From contig ONEF01000002.1 of NCBI GenBank assembly GCA_900316795.1, forward strand, positions 1 through 64,000: 64,000 bases of DNA, written 5' to 3'. The translations under genes and the position numbers were made by a program. This document shows, piece by piece, positions 25,201-34,500 of this stretch. The notes beneath the pieces are model-generated. The model worked only from the letters and a program-made list of their open reading frames with translations. It did not search any database and was not told the DNA's origin. Each line of letters starts with the position of its first letter. Positions within the stretch are counted from its first letter, which is position 1. The DNA comes from an uncultured Bacteroidales bacterium. Lineage in GTDB: Bacteria > Bacteroidota > Bacteroidia > Bacteroidales > UBA932.

Positions 25201-25737
25201 TCAGCCGACAAGCTCCATTCCCTTCTTGATGGCTTCCTCGTTCTGAGGTATCAGTTTGTGGTGCCTTTCAGGAAGAGTCTTCTTGAGAGCCTTCAGGACG
25301 CTCTCTATCTGAACTATAGGATGAAGTTTCAGATAGCTTCCAAGAAGGATCATGTTGAAGATTTTGATGAGGTTCATCTTGGCTGCAACATCCATAGCGT
25401 CAACACGGTAGATATTGATATCCGTACGTGTCGGAGGGATGCTTATGCCGTAACCGTCATAGATGAGGGTTCCGCCAGGCTTTACAGTCTTCTCGAATTT
25501 CTCCATAGAAGGCTGGTTGAGGATGATGGCAGTGTCGTAAGTGGAAAGTATAGGAGAGGAAATCTCCTCGTCGCTCACGATTACAGTCACGTTTGCGGTA
25601 CCGCCTCTCTGCTCAGGACCGTAAGCTGGCATCCAAGTAACTTCCTTGCCTTCGATAAGTCCGGAATATGCAAGGATTTTTCCCATGGACAGAACCCCCT
25701 GTCCACCGAATCCGGCAATGATTATTTCCTGTTTCAT
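25201..25737 (-). CDS. 2-oxoacid:ferredoxin oxidoreductase, gamma subunit
   Basis: 178 residues, the POR_gamma domain: IIAGFGGQGVLSMGKILAYS at the N-terminus, then EVTWMPAYGPEQRGGTANVT, the conserved E-x-RGG block. It is one of the four subunits that oxidatively decarboxylate a 2-oxoacid to the acyl-CoA with ferredoxin. The aminotransferase at the head of the operon points to branched-chain 2-oxoacids (VOR type), but 2-oxoglutarate cannot be excluded. Last gene of the operon, before a terminator. Confidence 0.9.
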   Translation of the reverse strand: MKQEIIIAGFGGQGVLSMGKILAYSGLIEGKEVTWMPAYGPEQRGGTANVTVIVSDEEISSPILSTYDTAIILNQPSMEKFEKTVKPGGTLIYDGYGISIPPTRTDINIYRVDAMDVAAKMNLIKIFNMILLGSYLKLHPIVQIESVLKALKKTLPERHHKLIPQNEEAIKKGMELVG

Positions 25738-25748
25738 CTTACAATCCT

Positions 25749-26516
25749 TTATTGGTTAATGTCTTTTAGATCACCGATGTGGTAGAACGGGAACATGTTC
25801 TCTTCCATCCACTTGTTGGCGTTTACCGGAGACTGCTTCCAACCTGAGTTGCAGGTTGAAACCATCTCAACCAGGCATGAGCCCTTGCCGGCCATGTTGT
25901 ACTCGAAGGCCTTGCGGATAGCTCTCTTTGCCTTGTTGATGGCTGCAACTGTATGGACGCTCTGCCTTGTTACATAGCAGGTTCCTTCCAGCTGTGCTGC
26001 AATGTCCGCGATCTTGAGAGGATAACCGTGAAGCTTTGCATCCCTACCGTAAGGGCAGGTAGCTGTCTTCATTCCGAGCAGAGTGGTAGGAGCCATCTGT
26101 CCGCCGGTCATACCGTAGATAGCGTTGTTGATGAAGATGATGGTGATGTTCTCGCCACGGTTCAGGGCGTGGATAGTCTCTGCGGTACCGATGCAGGCCA
26201 GGTCACCGTCTCCCTGGTATGTGAACACCAGGCGGTCAGGCCACAGCCTCTTGATGGCGGTTGCCAGTGCAGGAGCCCTTCCGTGAGCGGCTTCCTCCCA
26301 GTCTATATCTATATACTTGTATGCGAATACAGCGCATCCCACAGGAGAAACTCCGATGGTCTTGTCTGCCATACCCATATCTGCAATCACCTCTGAAATA
26401 AGCTTGTGCACAACTCCGTGGCTGCAGCCAGGGCAATAGTGCATAGGTGTATCGTTCAAAAGCTCAGGCTTCTGGTACACCAGGTTCTCGGGTTGTATTA
26501 TTTCTTTGATATCCAT
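25749..26516 (-). CDS. 2-oxoacid:ferredoxin oxidoreductase, beta (TPP) subunit
   Basis: 255 residues. The TPP-binding motif opens at GDGDLACIGTAETIHALNRG and ends at the NN of FINNAIYGMTGGQ. YCPGCSHGVVHKL near residue 28 is the conserved CxGC start of KorB/VorA-type beta subunits. GSCLVEMVSTCNSGWKQSP near the C-terminus is typical of the same group. It is separated from the alpha gene by 12 bases and from gamma by 11. Confidence 0.92.
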   Translation of the reverse strand: MDIKEIIQPENLVYQKPELLNDTPMHYCPGCSHGVVHKLISEVIADMGMADKTIGVSPVGCAVFAYKYIDIDWEEAAHGRAPALATAIKRLWPDRLVFTYQGDGDLACIGTAETIHALNRGENITIIFINNAIYGMTGGQMAPTTLLGMKTATCPYGRDAKLHGYPLKIADIAAQLEGTCYVTRQSVHTVAAINKAKRAIRKAFEYNMAGKGSCLVEMVSTCNSGWKQSPVNANKWMEENMFPFYHIGDLKDINQ

Positions 26517-26528
26517 AACGCATCCTCC

Positions 26529-27611
26529 TTATTTCATCATTTTCTTGAGTTCTCTTACAACCTCGTCCGGAGCAGGAATGATTCCGCCAAGACGTCCGTA
26601 GTGGTTTACAGGAATCTTGCCATTTACAGCAAGGCGGATGTCCTCCACCATCTGGCCGGCGTTGATTTCAAGAGAAAGTATACCCTTTACCTTGTTGCTC
26701 AGGGCTTCGATTTCCTTGTATGGGAATGGCCAAAGGGTAATTGGACGCAAAAGTCCGACCTTTATGCCTTCCTTCCTTGCATCCTCTATAGCCTTCTTGG
26801 CGATTCTTGCTGCGGAACCGAACGCGCAGATGGCATATTCAGCATCCTCCAGCATGAACTCCTCGAACCTTACTTCCTTCTCCTGGATTTCTGCATATTT
26901 CTTCTGGATGCGGATGTTTATCTCCTCCATCTTTGCAGGATCCAGCTCAAGGGAAGTGATTACGTTAGGCTTTCTGGTCTTCGGTCTTCCGGTAGCAGCC
27001 CAAGGGCACTCCTTGAGAATCTGCTCCTCGGTCCTTCTCGGCTTGAAAGGAGGAAGGACAACCTTCTCCATCATCTGGCCGATGACTCCGTCTGAAAGAA
27101 TCATTGCAGGGTTTCTGTACTTGAAAGCAAGTTCAAATGCAAGATCCACAAAGTCAGCCGTTTCCTGAACTGAAGAAGGAGCAAGCACGATAAGATGATA
27201 GTCTCCGTGTCCGCCGCCCTTGCAACTCTGGAAGTAGTCTGCCTGGCTTGGCTGGATAGTTCCCAGACCTGGACCGCCACGGCTTACGTTGACAACAAGA
27301 CAAGGAATCTCACATCCTGCCATATAGGAAAGACCTTCCTGCATAAGGCTGATACCAGGGCTGGAAGAAGAAGTCATGACCTTCTTTCCGCAGCCGGCAC
27401 CACCGTAAACCATATTGATAGAAGAAGTCTCGCTCTCAGCCTGGAGAACCACCATTCCGGTTGTCTCCCAAGGTTTCTGCTCGGCAAGGGTCTCAAGCAC
27501 CTCGGACTGAGGGGTGATCGGATAGCCAAAGTATCCGTCACAGCCGCAACGAATGGCCGCATGCGCAATGGCCTCGTTGCCTTTCATCAAAGTAATTTCC
27601 TGTTCTGCCAT
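26529..27611 (-). CDS. 2-oxoacid:ferredoxin oxidoreductase, alpha subunit (VorB-like)
   Basis: 360 residues. It begins with LMKGNEAIAHAAIRCGCDGY and GYPITPQSEVLETLA, then ESETSSINMVYGGAGCGKKV and SSPGISLMQEGLSYM, the pyrimidine-binding and substrate-pocket region of POR_N domains. RGGPGLGTIQPSQADYFQ follows, and the DKII domain ends the chain. Length and the GNEA start match VorB, the alpha subunit of 3-methyl-2-oxobutanoate:ferredoxin oxidoreductases. It starts three bases after the ferredoxin stop. Confidence 0.9.
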   Translation of the reverse strand: MAEQEITLMKGNEAIAHAAIRCGCDGYFGYPITPQSEVLETLAEQKPWETTGMVVLQAESETSSINMVYGGAGCGKKVMTSSSSPGISLMQEGLSYMAGCEIPCLVVNVSRGGPGLGTIQPSQADYFQSCKGGGHGDYHLIVLAPSSVQETADFVDLAFELAFKYRNPAMILSDGVIGQMMEKVVLPPFKPRRTEEQILKECPWAATGRPKTRKPNVITSLELDPAKMEEINIRIQKKYAEIQEKEVRFEEFMLEDAEYAICAFGSAARIAKKAIEDARKEGIKVGLLRPITLWPFPYKEIEALSNKVKGILSLEINAGQMVEDIRLAVNGKIPVNHYGRLGGIIPAPDEVVRELKKMMK

Positions 27612-27614
27612 AAT

Positions 27615-27845
27615 TTATTCCTCCTTTTTACGGTAGACGGTTATACATCCGTCAGGACAAACTACAGCGCAAGAGGTACATCCTGTGCAGGTGTCTTCCT
27701 TTACGGTGACGGCATAGTTGTACCCCTTCCTGTTCACGCTCTTGTCTGAAAGAGCGAGAACCTGGAATGGACACGCAACAACACACAAGCCGCATCCCTT
27801 GCAGCGCTCGGTGTTGATTACGGTCGCACCTTTCATTTTAGCCAT
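27615..27845 (-). CDS. 2x[4Fe-4S] ferredoxin-type delta subunit
   Basis: 76 residues with two complete CxxCxxCxxxCP motifs, CKGCGLCVVACP and CTGCTSCAVVCP. This is the delta (VorD/KorD) subunit that takes electrons from the TPP site to external ferredoxin. It is immediately upstream of the alpha gene, the usual order in Bacteroidota. Confidence 0.93.
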   Translation of the reverse strand: MAKMKGATVINTERCKGCGLCVVACPFQVLALSDKSVNRKGYNYAVTVKEDTCTGCTSCAVVCPDGCITVYRKKEE

Positions 27846-27871
27846 AGTAGTGTATTTAGTTTGGTTAGAAT

Positions 27872-28144
27872 TTACTGGTTGTACATATCCTTGTTGAAGA
27901 AGTTGAGGATGTCGTTGGCCATGTCGTAAGCCTGCTTTGCAGGAGACTCGGGATTGATGGCGATGGCCTCAAGGTAATTGTTGATGGCCCCCTGCCAGTC
28001 TCCCATCTTACGGTAGGCGTTGCCCCGGATATAATAGGCGTAGTCAAGGTCGGCCGGGCCGGTGGAAATATACCTTTCCGCCTCGGCGATGGCTTTTTGC
28101 GCCCCTTCATCGCGGAGAATCTCCTCCAGCTGCTGAGCAGTCAT
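27872..28144 (-). CDS. TPR-repeat small protein of the VOR operon
   Basis: 90 residues with about two tetratricopeptide units: LDYAYYIRGNAYRKMGDWQG and AINNYLEAIAINPESPA. There is no signal peptide. It sits between the aminotransferase and the oxidoreductase genes with gaps of 19 and 26 bases. A scaffold or assembly role for the oxidoreductase is a guess from position. Confidence 0.85.
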   Translation of the reverse strand: MTAQQLEEILRDEGAQKAIAEAERYISTGPADLDYAYYIRGNAYRKMGDWQGAINNYLEAIAINPESPAKQAYDMANDILNFFNKDMYNQ

Positions 28145-28163
28145 CTTCCTTCTTTACAAGACA

Positions 28164-29201
28164 TTAGCAATCTACAAACAGAATCCATCCGAAGCGGTCT
28201 TCAAGGGTACCCTTCTGGATTCCGATTATCTGGTCATACAGAGCGCGTGACTTGACGCCGCACTCCTGGGTGAAATTGTAAACGTGGCAAGGGGTCTCGT
28301 CTTCCAGACGTACCTTGTCGTCTATACGGCAGATTGGGGTTATCACAACTGCTGTTCCGCAAGAGTTGACCTCATCCACCTCAGCGAGTTCAGTTACAGG
28401 AATATGCCTCATCTCAACCTCCATTCCAAGATCCTTGGCAACCGTCCTCAGACTTGCGTTGGTTATGGAAGGAAGCACGCTGTCGCTGTCTGGAGTGATG
28501 TAAGTGTTACCCTTGATTGCAAAGAAGTTGGAAGATCCGAACTCTTCTATATACTTGTGGGTCAAAGCATCGGTGAACAAAAGCTCACGGTAGCCCTGCT
28601 TATGGGCAAGGTTGTAAGGATGGAGGCTCTGGGCGTAGTTTGCGCCGATCTTGTAGCTTCCGGATCCGTTAGGAGCGGCACGGTCATGGTTTCTTGCGAT
28701 TACTGCAGTACCTGGAACAAGTATCTTGTCTCCAGAATAAGTTCCTACAGGAGAAGCCATTACAATGAATGTAGATTCAGCCGATGAGCGGATTCCGAGC
28801 TGAGGGTTGCTTCCTATAAGAAGAGGCCTCAGATACAGAGAAGCGGTTGTCTCGTAAGGCGGGATATACTCCGCGTTTGCCTTTACGCACATCACGCACA
28901 TTTCCACGAACTGCTCTATTGAAGGAACTGCAAGATCCAGAAAGTTTGCGCTGCGGATCATTCTCTTGGCATTCTCCTCCGGACGGAAGAGGCGGACCTT
29001 TCCGTCCACGCCCCTGAAGGCCTTCATACCCTCAAAGCAGGATGAACCATAATGAAGTACACCTGCGTATGCGCTCAAAGCAATGTTGAAATCAGATGAA
29101 AGCACAGGAGCGGACCATTTGCCGTCCTTGAACGTGCTGTAAACAATGTAATCTGTCTTAGTGTATGAGAAAGACATCTTTCCCCATTCTAGATTCTTCA
29201 T
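28164..29201 (-). CDS. ilvE: Branched-chain amino acid aminotransferase
   Basis: 345 residues, class IV PLP fold. GSSCFEGMKAFRG is the substrate entry region, and GSGSYKIGANYAQSL (about 178-192) holds the PLP Lys of the longer ilvE_II subgroup. EEFGSSNFFAIKGN and NSCGTAVVITPICRI contact the cofactor phosphate. It interconverts Leu, Ile and Val with their 2-oxoacids. Being first in the operon with the ferredoxin oxidoreductase, it can feed 2-oxoacids into acyl-CoA (and branched-chain fatty acid) formation, or run in reverse for synthesis. It has its own perfect -7 promoter. Confidence 0.93.
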   Translation of the reverse strand: MKNLEWGKMSFSYTKTDYIVYSTFKDGKWSAPVLSSDFNIALSAYAGVLHYGSSCFEGMKAFRGVDGKVRLFRPEENAKRMIRSANFLDLAVPSIEQFVEMCVMCVKANAEYIPPYETTASLYLRPLLIGSNPQLGIRSSAESTFIVMASPVGTYSGDKILVPGTAVIARNHDRAAPNGSGSYKIGANYAQSLHPYNLAHKQGYRELLFTDALTHKYIEEFGSSNFFAIKGNTYITPDSDSVLPSITNASLRTVAKDLGMEVEMRHIPVTELAEVDEVNSCGTAVVITPICRIDDKVRLEDETPCHVYNFTQECGVKSRALYDQIIGIQKGTLEDRFGWILFVDC

Positions 29202-29245
29202 ATCTACTAGTCAAATAGTGTTTGCTAAAAGTTTAAATGTTTTGA

Positions 29246-29253
29246 CAAATATA
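29246..29253 (-). promoter_or_regulatory. -7 element TATATTTG of the BCAT-VOR operon
   Basis: A perfect TAnnTTTG on the minus strand, 44 bases before the ATG at 29201, in a very AT-rich divergent region. Confidence 0.6.
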
Positions 29254-29354
29254 ACAAATTTTCAACATATCGGAAAAATTTTCAAATAATTTTAAAGCAA
29301 AAAACTAATATTCGGCATTTTTTGCCACCGATAACAGCGTCTCTCCTTTTTAAG

Positions 29355-29362
29355 TATATTTG
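29355..29362 (+). promoter_or_regulatory. -7 element TATATTTG of the fatty-acid transporter gene
   Basis: A perfect TAnnTTTG on the plus strand, 20 bases before the ATG at 29383. Confidence 0.65.
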
Positions 29363-29382
29363 CCCCGTCAAACCAAAGTCCT

Positions 29383-30729
29383 ATGTTTCAGAGAATAATC
29401 AAAGCGTGTGTGAAACTGGTCCAGAAATATCTACCGGACCCGTTCATTTTTGCAGTCATCCTTACTCTTATTGCAGCATGCGTAGCCATGCCGGTCTGCC
29501 GCCAAAGCCCTATAGAAGTCATCGAGCACTGGGGCAACGGAGTGTGGTCTCTCCTGGCATTTGCCATGCAGATGGCGCTGGTCCTGGTATGCGGTTCAAC
29601 TCTGGCCTCAGCACCTGTAATAAAGAAAGGTATAAGTTCACTGGCCTCCATCCCAAAGACACCTGCCGCTGCAATTGCTTTGGTTACAGGTATCTCTGCC
29701 ATAGCCTGCTGGCTCAACTGGGGTTTCGGCCTGATTGTGGGAGTGATCTTTGCCAAGGAGATAGCCAAGAAACTCCGCGGAGTTGACTACCGCCTTCTGA
29801 TTGCCTCAGCCTACAGCGGCTTTGTAGTTTGGCACGCCGGTCTTTCCGGAAGCATTCCTCTTACGATGGCAACACCTGGTTCCGGCCTTAAGGAAATCAC
29901 CAGGGGAGCTGTTGAAAACCCTGTCCCTATTTCCAGCACCATCCTGGACCCTCACAACCTGATCATTGTGGCCATAGTGATAGTGGCCCTCATACTTGTC
30001 AACTCCCTGATGCACCCAAAGGGAGACAATGTAATAGCGATAGACCCTTTCCTTCTCACCGATGAGGCCCCGGCACCTAAGGTCAAGCCTTCCTCTCCTG
30101 CCGAGCATCTTGAAAACAGCCGCATCCTGAGCTGGATAATATCGCTGATGGGATTTTCATTCCTGATAATCAAACTCGCCAAGGGCGGCAGCATAGACCT
30201 GAACTTTGTGATAATGCTCTTCCTTTTTGCCGGCATCCTGCTTCACGGCAACCCGCTTTCATACGTGAGAGCGTTCGGAAAGAGCGCTACCGGAGCTTCA
30301 GGAATCCTGCTCCAGTTCCCGTTCTACGCCGGTATCATGGGTATTATAATGGGTACGGGAGAAAGCGGCATCTGCCTGGGAACCGAAGTCAGCAACGCCT
30401 GCATCTCAATCTCCAACCATACCACATATCCTCTTCTGACCTTCCTCTGCGCGGCAGTCCTGAACATGTTCGTTCCGTCCGGCGGCGGCCACTGGGCAAT
30501 CCAGGCCCCTATCATGTTCACTGCAGGCGCCCAGCTTGACGTTGACCCTGGCCTTACGGGAATGGCAATAAGCTGGGGAGACGCCTGGACCAACCTCATC
30601 CAGCCTTTCTGGGCACTTCCGGCCCTTGCCATAGCAAAGCTCAACGCAAGGGACATCATGGGATTCTGCCTGATAGACCTGGTAGTTACCGGCGCCATCA
30701 TCTGCACCGGTCTTCTGGTCTGGGCCTGA
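29383..30729 (+). CDS. Short-chain fatty acid transporter (AtoE family)
   Basis: 448 residues with about 10-12 hydrophobic segments. The AtoE/SCFA_trans family signs are YLPDPFIFAVILTLIAACV near the start, GFGLIVGVIFAKEIAKKL, HAGLSGSIPLTMATPG in the middle and VPSGGGHWAIQAPIMFTAG near the C-terminus. The last of these is the best-conserved stretch. It should move acetate-, butyrate- or isovalerate-like acids, which fits its position divergent from the branched-chain oxoacid operon. Confidence 0.92.
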   Translation: MFQRIIKACVKLVQKYLPDPFIFAVILTLIAACVAMPVCRQSPIEVIEHWGNGVWSLLAFAMQMALVLVCGSTLASAPVIKKGISSLASIPKTPAAAIALVTGISAIACWLNWGFGLIVGVIFAKEIAKKLRGVDYRLLIASAYSGFVVWHAGLSGSIPLTMATPGSGLKEITRGAVENPVPISSTILDPHNLIIVAIVIVALILVNSLMHPKGDNVIAIDPFLLTDEAPAPKVKPSSPAEHLENSRILSWIISLMGFSFLIIKLAKGGSIDLNFVIMLFLFAGILLHGNPLSYVRAFGKSATGASGILLQFPFYAGIMGIIMGTGESGICLGTEVSNACISISNHTTYPLLTFLCAAVLNMFVPSGGGHWAIQAPIMFTAGAQLDVDPGLTGMAISWGDAWTNLIQPFWALPALAIAKLNARDIMGFCLIDLVVTGAIICTGLLVWA

Positions 30730-30818
30730 CCATAAAATTAATATGTAAAAAATCGCCTACCGGAGTTAGCTGTGCCCTTTAATTTTTCTTTATTTTCCCA
30801 TTTTTTTAATTCGGGCCT

Positions 30819-31532
30819 TTATAAAGATAAATCTGAATCTTTGATTTTAACTTTTCTATACTCGTATAAGACACTGCTAAGAGTTTGTATGAGTTTCCCT
30901 TCCTTTGTATATTTTCTACAAATACTTACTTCTTTGAGAGTATCTTTTGAGTATTTTAAAACAAAATCCGTTGTGTCTCTATCTGAACCTACGACAAACT
31001 CTTGTAACAAACGATTCTTAATTTTGATAGAAACATCTTTAATTATCCTGTTATTCAAGCCAAAAGAAGAAAGACTATTACTTCCAATTTTATTTCGCAC
31101 TCCACGATAAATTATAGTAGAATCTGTCAAACTTAAACTAACATCCCCCCACATTAGCAAAGTGTCCAGCACACCATAATACACGGAATTCATACGAAAT
31201 AGATCAAAATCAAAGTCTCGCACAGTTCCCTTATAATAATTAGGATCTTCATAAAAACTACTATCGTCTTTTGATGTGCTGTGCACACGCCGCAGGCCGA
31301 AAACCCAATCAAATTTCTCGATATCAGACGGAAGCAAGACTCTCTCATATCTGCTGGTTTCTTCAGATAGACTTACAGGACACCTCTTGTAGACAGGTGA
31401 GTTCTCTTTACAAAGATATTCAACAAATATGTCATCATTTATATGATAACTAACAGATATACTGGTATAATTATTTGAAGAACAGGAAGCTATAATTAAT
31501 ATGAGCACGACGAATAATTTTAAAACTTTCAT
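30819..31532 (-). CDS. AT-rich lipoprotein, candidate immunity protein of the RHS locus
   Basis: 237 residues. The lipoprotein signal is MKVLKLFVVLILIIASC, with Cys17. No family is recognised; the body is rich in Ser, Tyr, Asp and Lys, and ends VLYEYRKVKIKDSDLSL. It lies 12 bases downstream of the RHS gene on the same strand and shares its AT-rich composition, unlike all other neighbours. A short unknown gene directly after a polymorphic-toxin RHS gene is the classic immunity position. A lipoprotein would protect from the periplasmic or outer face. Immunity is inferred from position and composition only. Confidence 0.6.
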   Translation of the reverse strand: MKVLKLFVVLILIIASCSSNNYTSISVSYHINDDIFVEYLCKENSPVYKRCPVSLSEETSRYERVLLPSDIEKFDWVFGLRRVHSTSKDDSSFYEDPNYYKGTVRDFDFDLFRMNSVYYGVLDTLLMWGDVSLSLTDSTIIYRGVRNKIGSNSLSSFGLNNRIIKDVSIKIKNRLLQEFVVGSDRDTTDFVLKYSKDTLKEVSICRKYTKEGKLIQTLSSVLYEYRKVKIKDSDLSL

Positions 31533-31544
31533 TAGTACTATGTG

Positions 31545-34500
31545 TTAAAATGGTTTCTTTCTGTATAATAGGATGCGTTCTGCTCTTTCCTTAGCATTAT
31601 TCCAGCTATCCCAATCCTTAAATATCCAAATAACAGGTTCAAATCTGTGATAATATCTACGGATCCTTGCTATAATACCAGAGCCAAGGTTGTATTTAAG
31701 ATTAAAGCTCCCAAAAATATTATAGTATTTTCCCGTCCCCCAATCAAAGTAAGAATTGCTCAAGTCATTGGCTGTTGTATAAAATACTGTCCCTCCAGCA
31801 TATTCTATCGCATAAATCTGACTTTTAGTAATCTCAAATTTTTTATTATCATTCCTAACATCATACAAAGTCATATCAGTTAAACCAACATCAAAGTCTT
31901 GATTAGGATATGGTCTATTGCGGTTTGTATATCTAGCTCGGTAATAACTAATAATTGCATTATCAAGATTTGCAATAATTAATGCATTCCTATATGATTT
32001 ACTATCCTTAATTTGCATTTCCCCGCCAAATAAGTTCAAGTATTTAGTATTATTCTCGACAAAACCATTAATTCCAATATATGTACCTTCTATACCTTCT
32101 TTCTCTAAATCTTCCTGCGAATAGATGGTATAAGAAAAATAATATTTTGTAATTACATTTCCACTGGAATCCGTTTCCGTAGTAGAATACCAGTCGTTTC
32201 CCATCAAATCGTATAAACTTATCGGATTTCCGGTGCAGTAATCGAAAGGTGTTATTGTTAGATACTTCTCCGCTTTCGGATCAATGTTGAACCACCTTGC
32301 AACGGTCTGGTCATATTGCCTAAATCCATAGTCAATGTAGTCTGTTCCTGCTGCTGTCTGGATTTCCTTTCCGTTGTAGAGGTCCCGCCTTGCCGGGGCT
32401 GAGGAGACATATCCGCTGTAGAGCTGCGGCAGCCTTTGGGTGAGTGTAGGATAAGCCTTTCCCTGGTTCATCTGCAGGCCGAACGGATAGTATGCGTTTC
32501 TTTCCAAGATGTCTCCCTGGGCGTTCAGCATCACCCTCGTGCTTCCCAGATGGTCCCTGACAAAGAAGGCTGTGGTGTAGTCGTATGTATTCTGTGTTCC
32601 GCTCTGCTTCCTCACCACCATTATCCTTCCGCCGTCGGTGTCAATGCCTTCAAGGTATGAGTACACCGTGTTTCCAGACTTGGCTGTGGTGTAAGAGAAC
32701 GGCCCGATGTAAACCCTCCCGTTGTTGTCAGGGTCTATTACCTTGTACTTTGTCCCGTCCGCAAAGTAATGGTAAGTGGAAAGCAGCGTGTCGTTCCTGG
32801 AGACGGTGCTAACAAGGTTGTTTATGTCGTATGTGAGTGTGATGTTCCTCAAGGCGTCCAGCGTCATGTTCCCGTTGCCGTCATACTGGTAGTCTGCCGT
32901 TCCTGCAAGATGTTTCAGGCGGTTGCCGTCATAGGAGTAGATGAAGTTGTCCTTGATAGTTGCGTTGCCGTTCCCGTATCTTGTGAGTGTTAGGATGTTC
33001 CCGTTTCGGTCATATGTCAGGTTTTTCTCCGTGAAGATGTTGTTTGGGTTCACGCTGAATCCGGCATACCTTGCGCTTTCCGTGAGCCTTCCGAAACTGT
33101 CATAGGAATAGGCGTAGGTATATCTGTCCGCCGTGCTTCCCGGAAGGGTGAAGTCCGTCCCGTTGGAGAACTGGGTGGTCTCCCATTCCGTAATCAGGCC
33201 GTCGTATGACTTTGTTGTGGAGGCTTTTTGGGCGTCGTGGTATCTCAGTGTCTGGGAATAGAGATTTGCAATGTCAGACTGGGAGGTGCCTTTTTTCAGC
33301 ACGTCTGTCTGTGTTGTCATCCATCCCTGGATATTGTAGTTCAGGGATGTGGAGAGGACAGGAGAGGTTGAAGATGGCGAAAGAACGAAAGAATCAGCCT
33401 GCGCTGTCTTTCCGCGCTCCGATCCTGTGAGCCTTCCCAGCCCGTCGTAGGTGTAGTTGACTGCGGAGAAGGTCTTCGCTATAGGGTTGGTGCTTGGGTT
33501 CTGCGAGGTGTTCATCCTTGCGGAGGAAGAAAGCTTCCTTCCGCGTGAGTCGTAGTTGAATGTCTGCACCAGAGTCATCTGCCCCTGCCTTGAAGAAGTC
33601 TGCACGGTCTTTAGCGGATTCCCCGTGAAGTCGTACCTTACGCTAGTCCTGAGCGTCTCCCCGTCCGGAAGTTTCTCCACGGTCTGAATGACCCTTCCCT
33701 TGCTGTCATAGTAGTACGCCCTCTCGCGGTATCTTCTCAGGTTTTGAGAGCTGTTTATTGTGTTAAGGTTGAGGGTCTTGTCATACAGCAGAAGCGATGC
33801 CGTCCTGCTATCAATGTCAGCTGTCTCGGCCACACCGCTGACCGGAGAGAAGGCTAGATATGAAGGTATGTCTGAACTGTAGACATTTCCGTTTGAAAAA
33901 GTGTTTCCCGCCTCTCCGAATGTGGCGGAGGTAAGTGTAATATTGCCCGCGTTGCCGAAAATGGCAGGATAAGGACTTAGGTCGAATATGCCCTGCATCT
34001 GGTCTCTTGTCCTCTGGCTGACAGTGCCTGTGAATACCGATGTTGACGTTATCCTTGAAAGACTGTCATAGCGTGTGAGTATCCAGCGGTTTTGGAGCCT
34101 GAGGGTGGAGTCCTGCGTAGCCACAAGCCTTCCCGCAGGGTCATATACCATATACTCGAATCCTTTTCCCGGAATCCGTTTCTCCGTCATCTGTCCTTTT
34201 CCGTTGTAGTTGTAGATGAAACAGAATTTCCGGGCGGTGGAGTCACTCTGGGTGAATACTGAAGGATTGGCTGAAGATGCGTTTGCAGCCAAGGCCTTTA
34301 TCCTTGCCGTGGCCTCCGGCTGGAGAACCCACCTAAGTTGCATTCTGCCATCATAAACATAGTAAGTTTCCTGAGTTTGACTGCCGGAACCACTGGCTGC
34401 AAGGATAGTTCTGTCATCGGAATCCTTGAACTCCACAGTTACCCTGCCGTCCGGCGAGGTGGTTGTATTCTTATACAGCTTTGCTTCAGGGAGAAAACCT

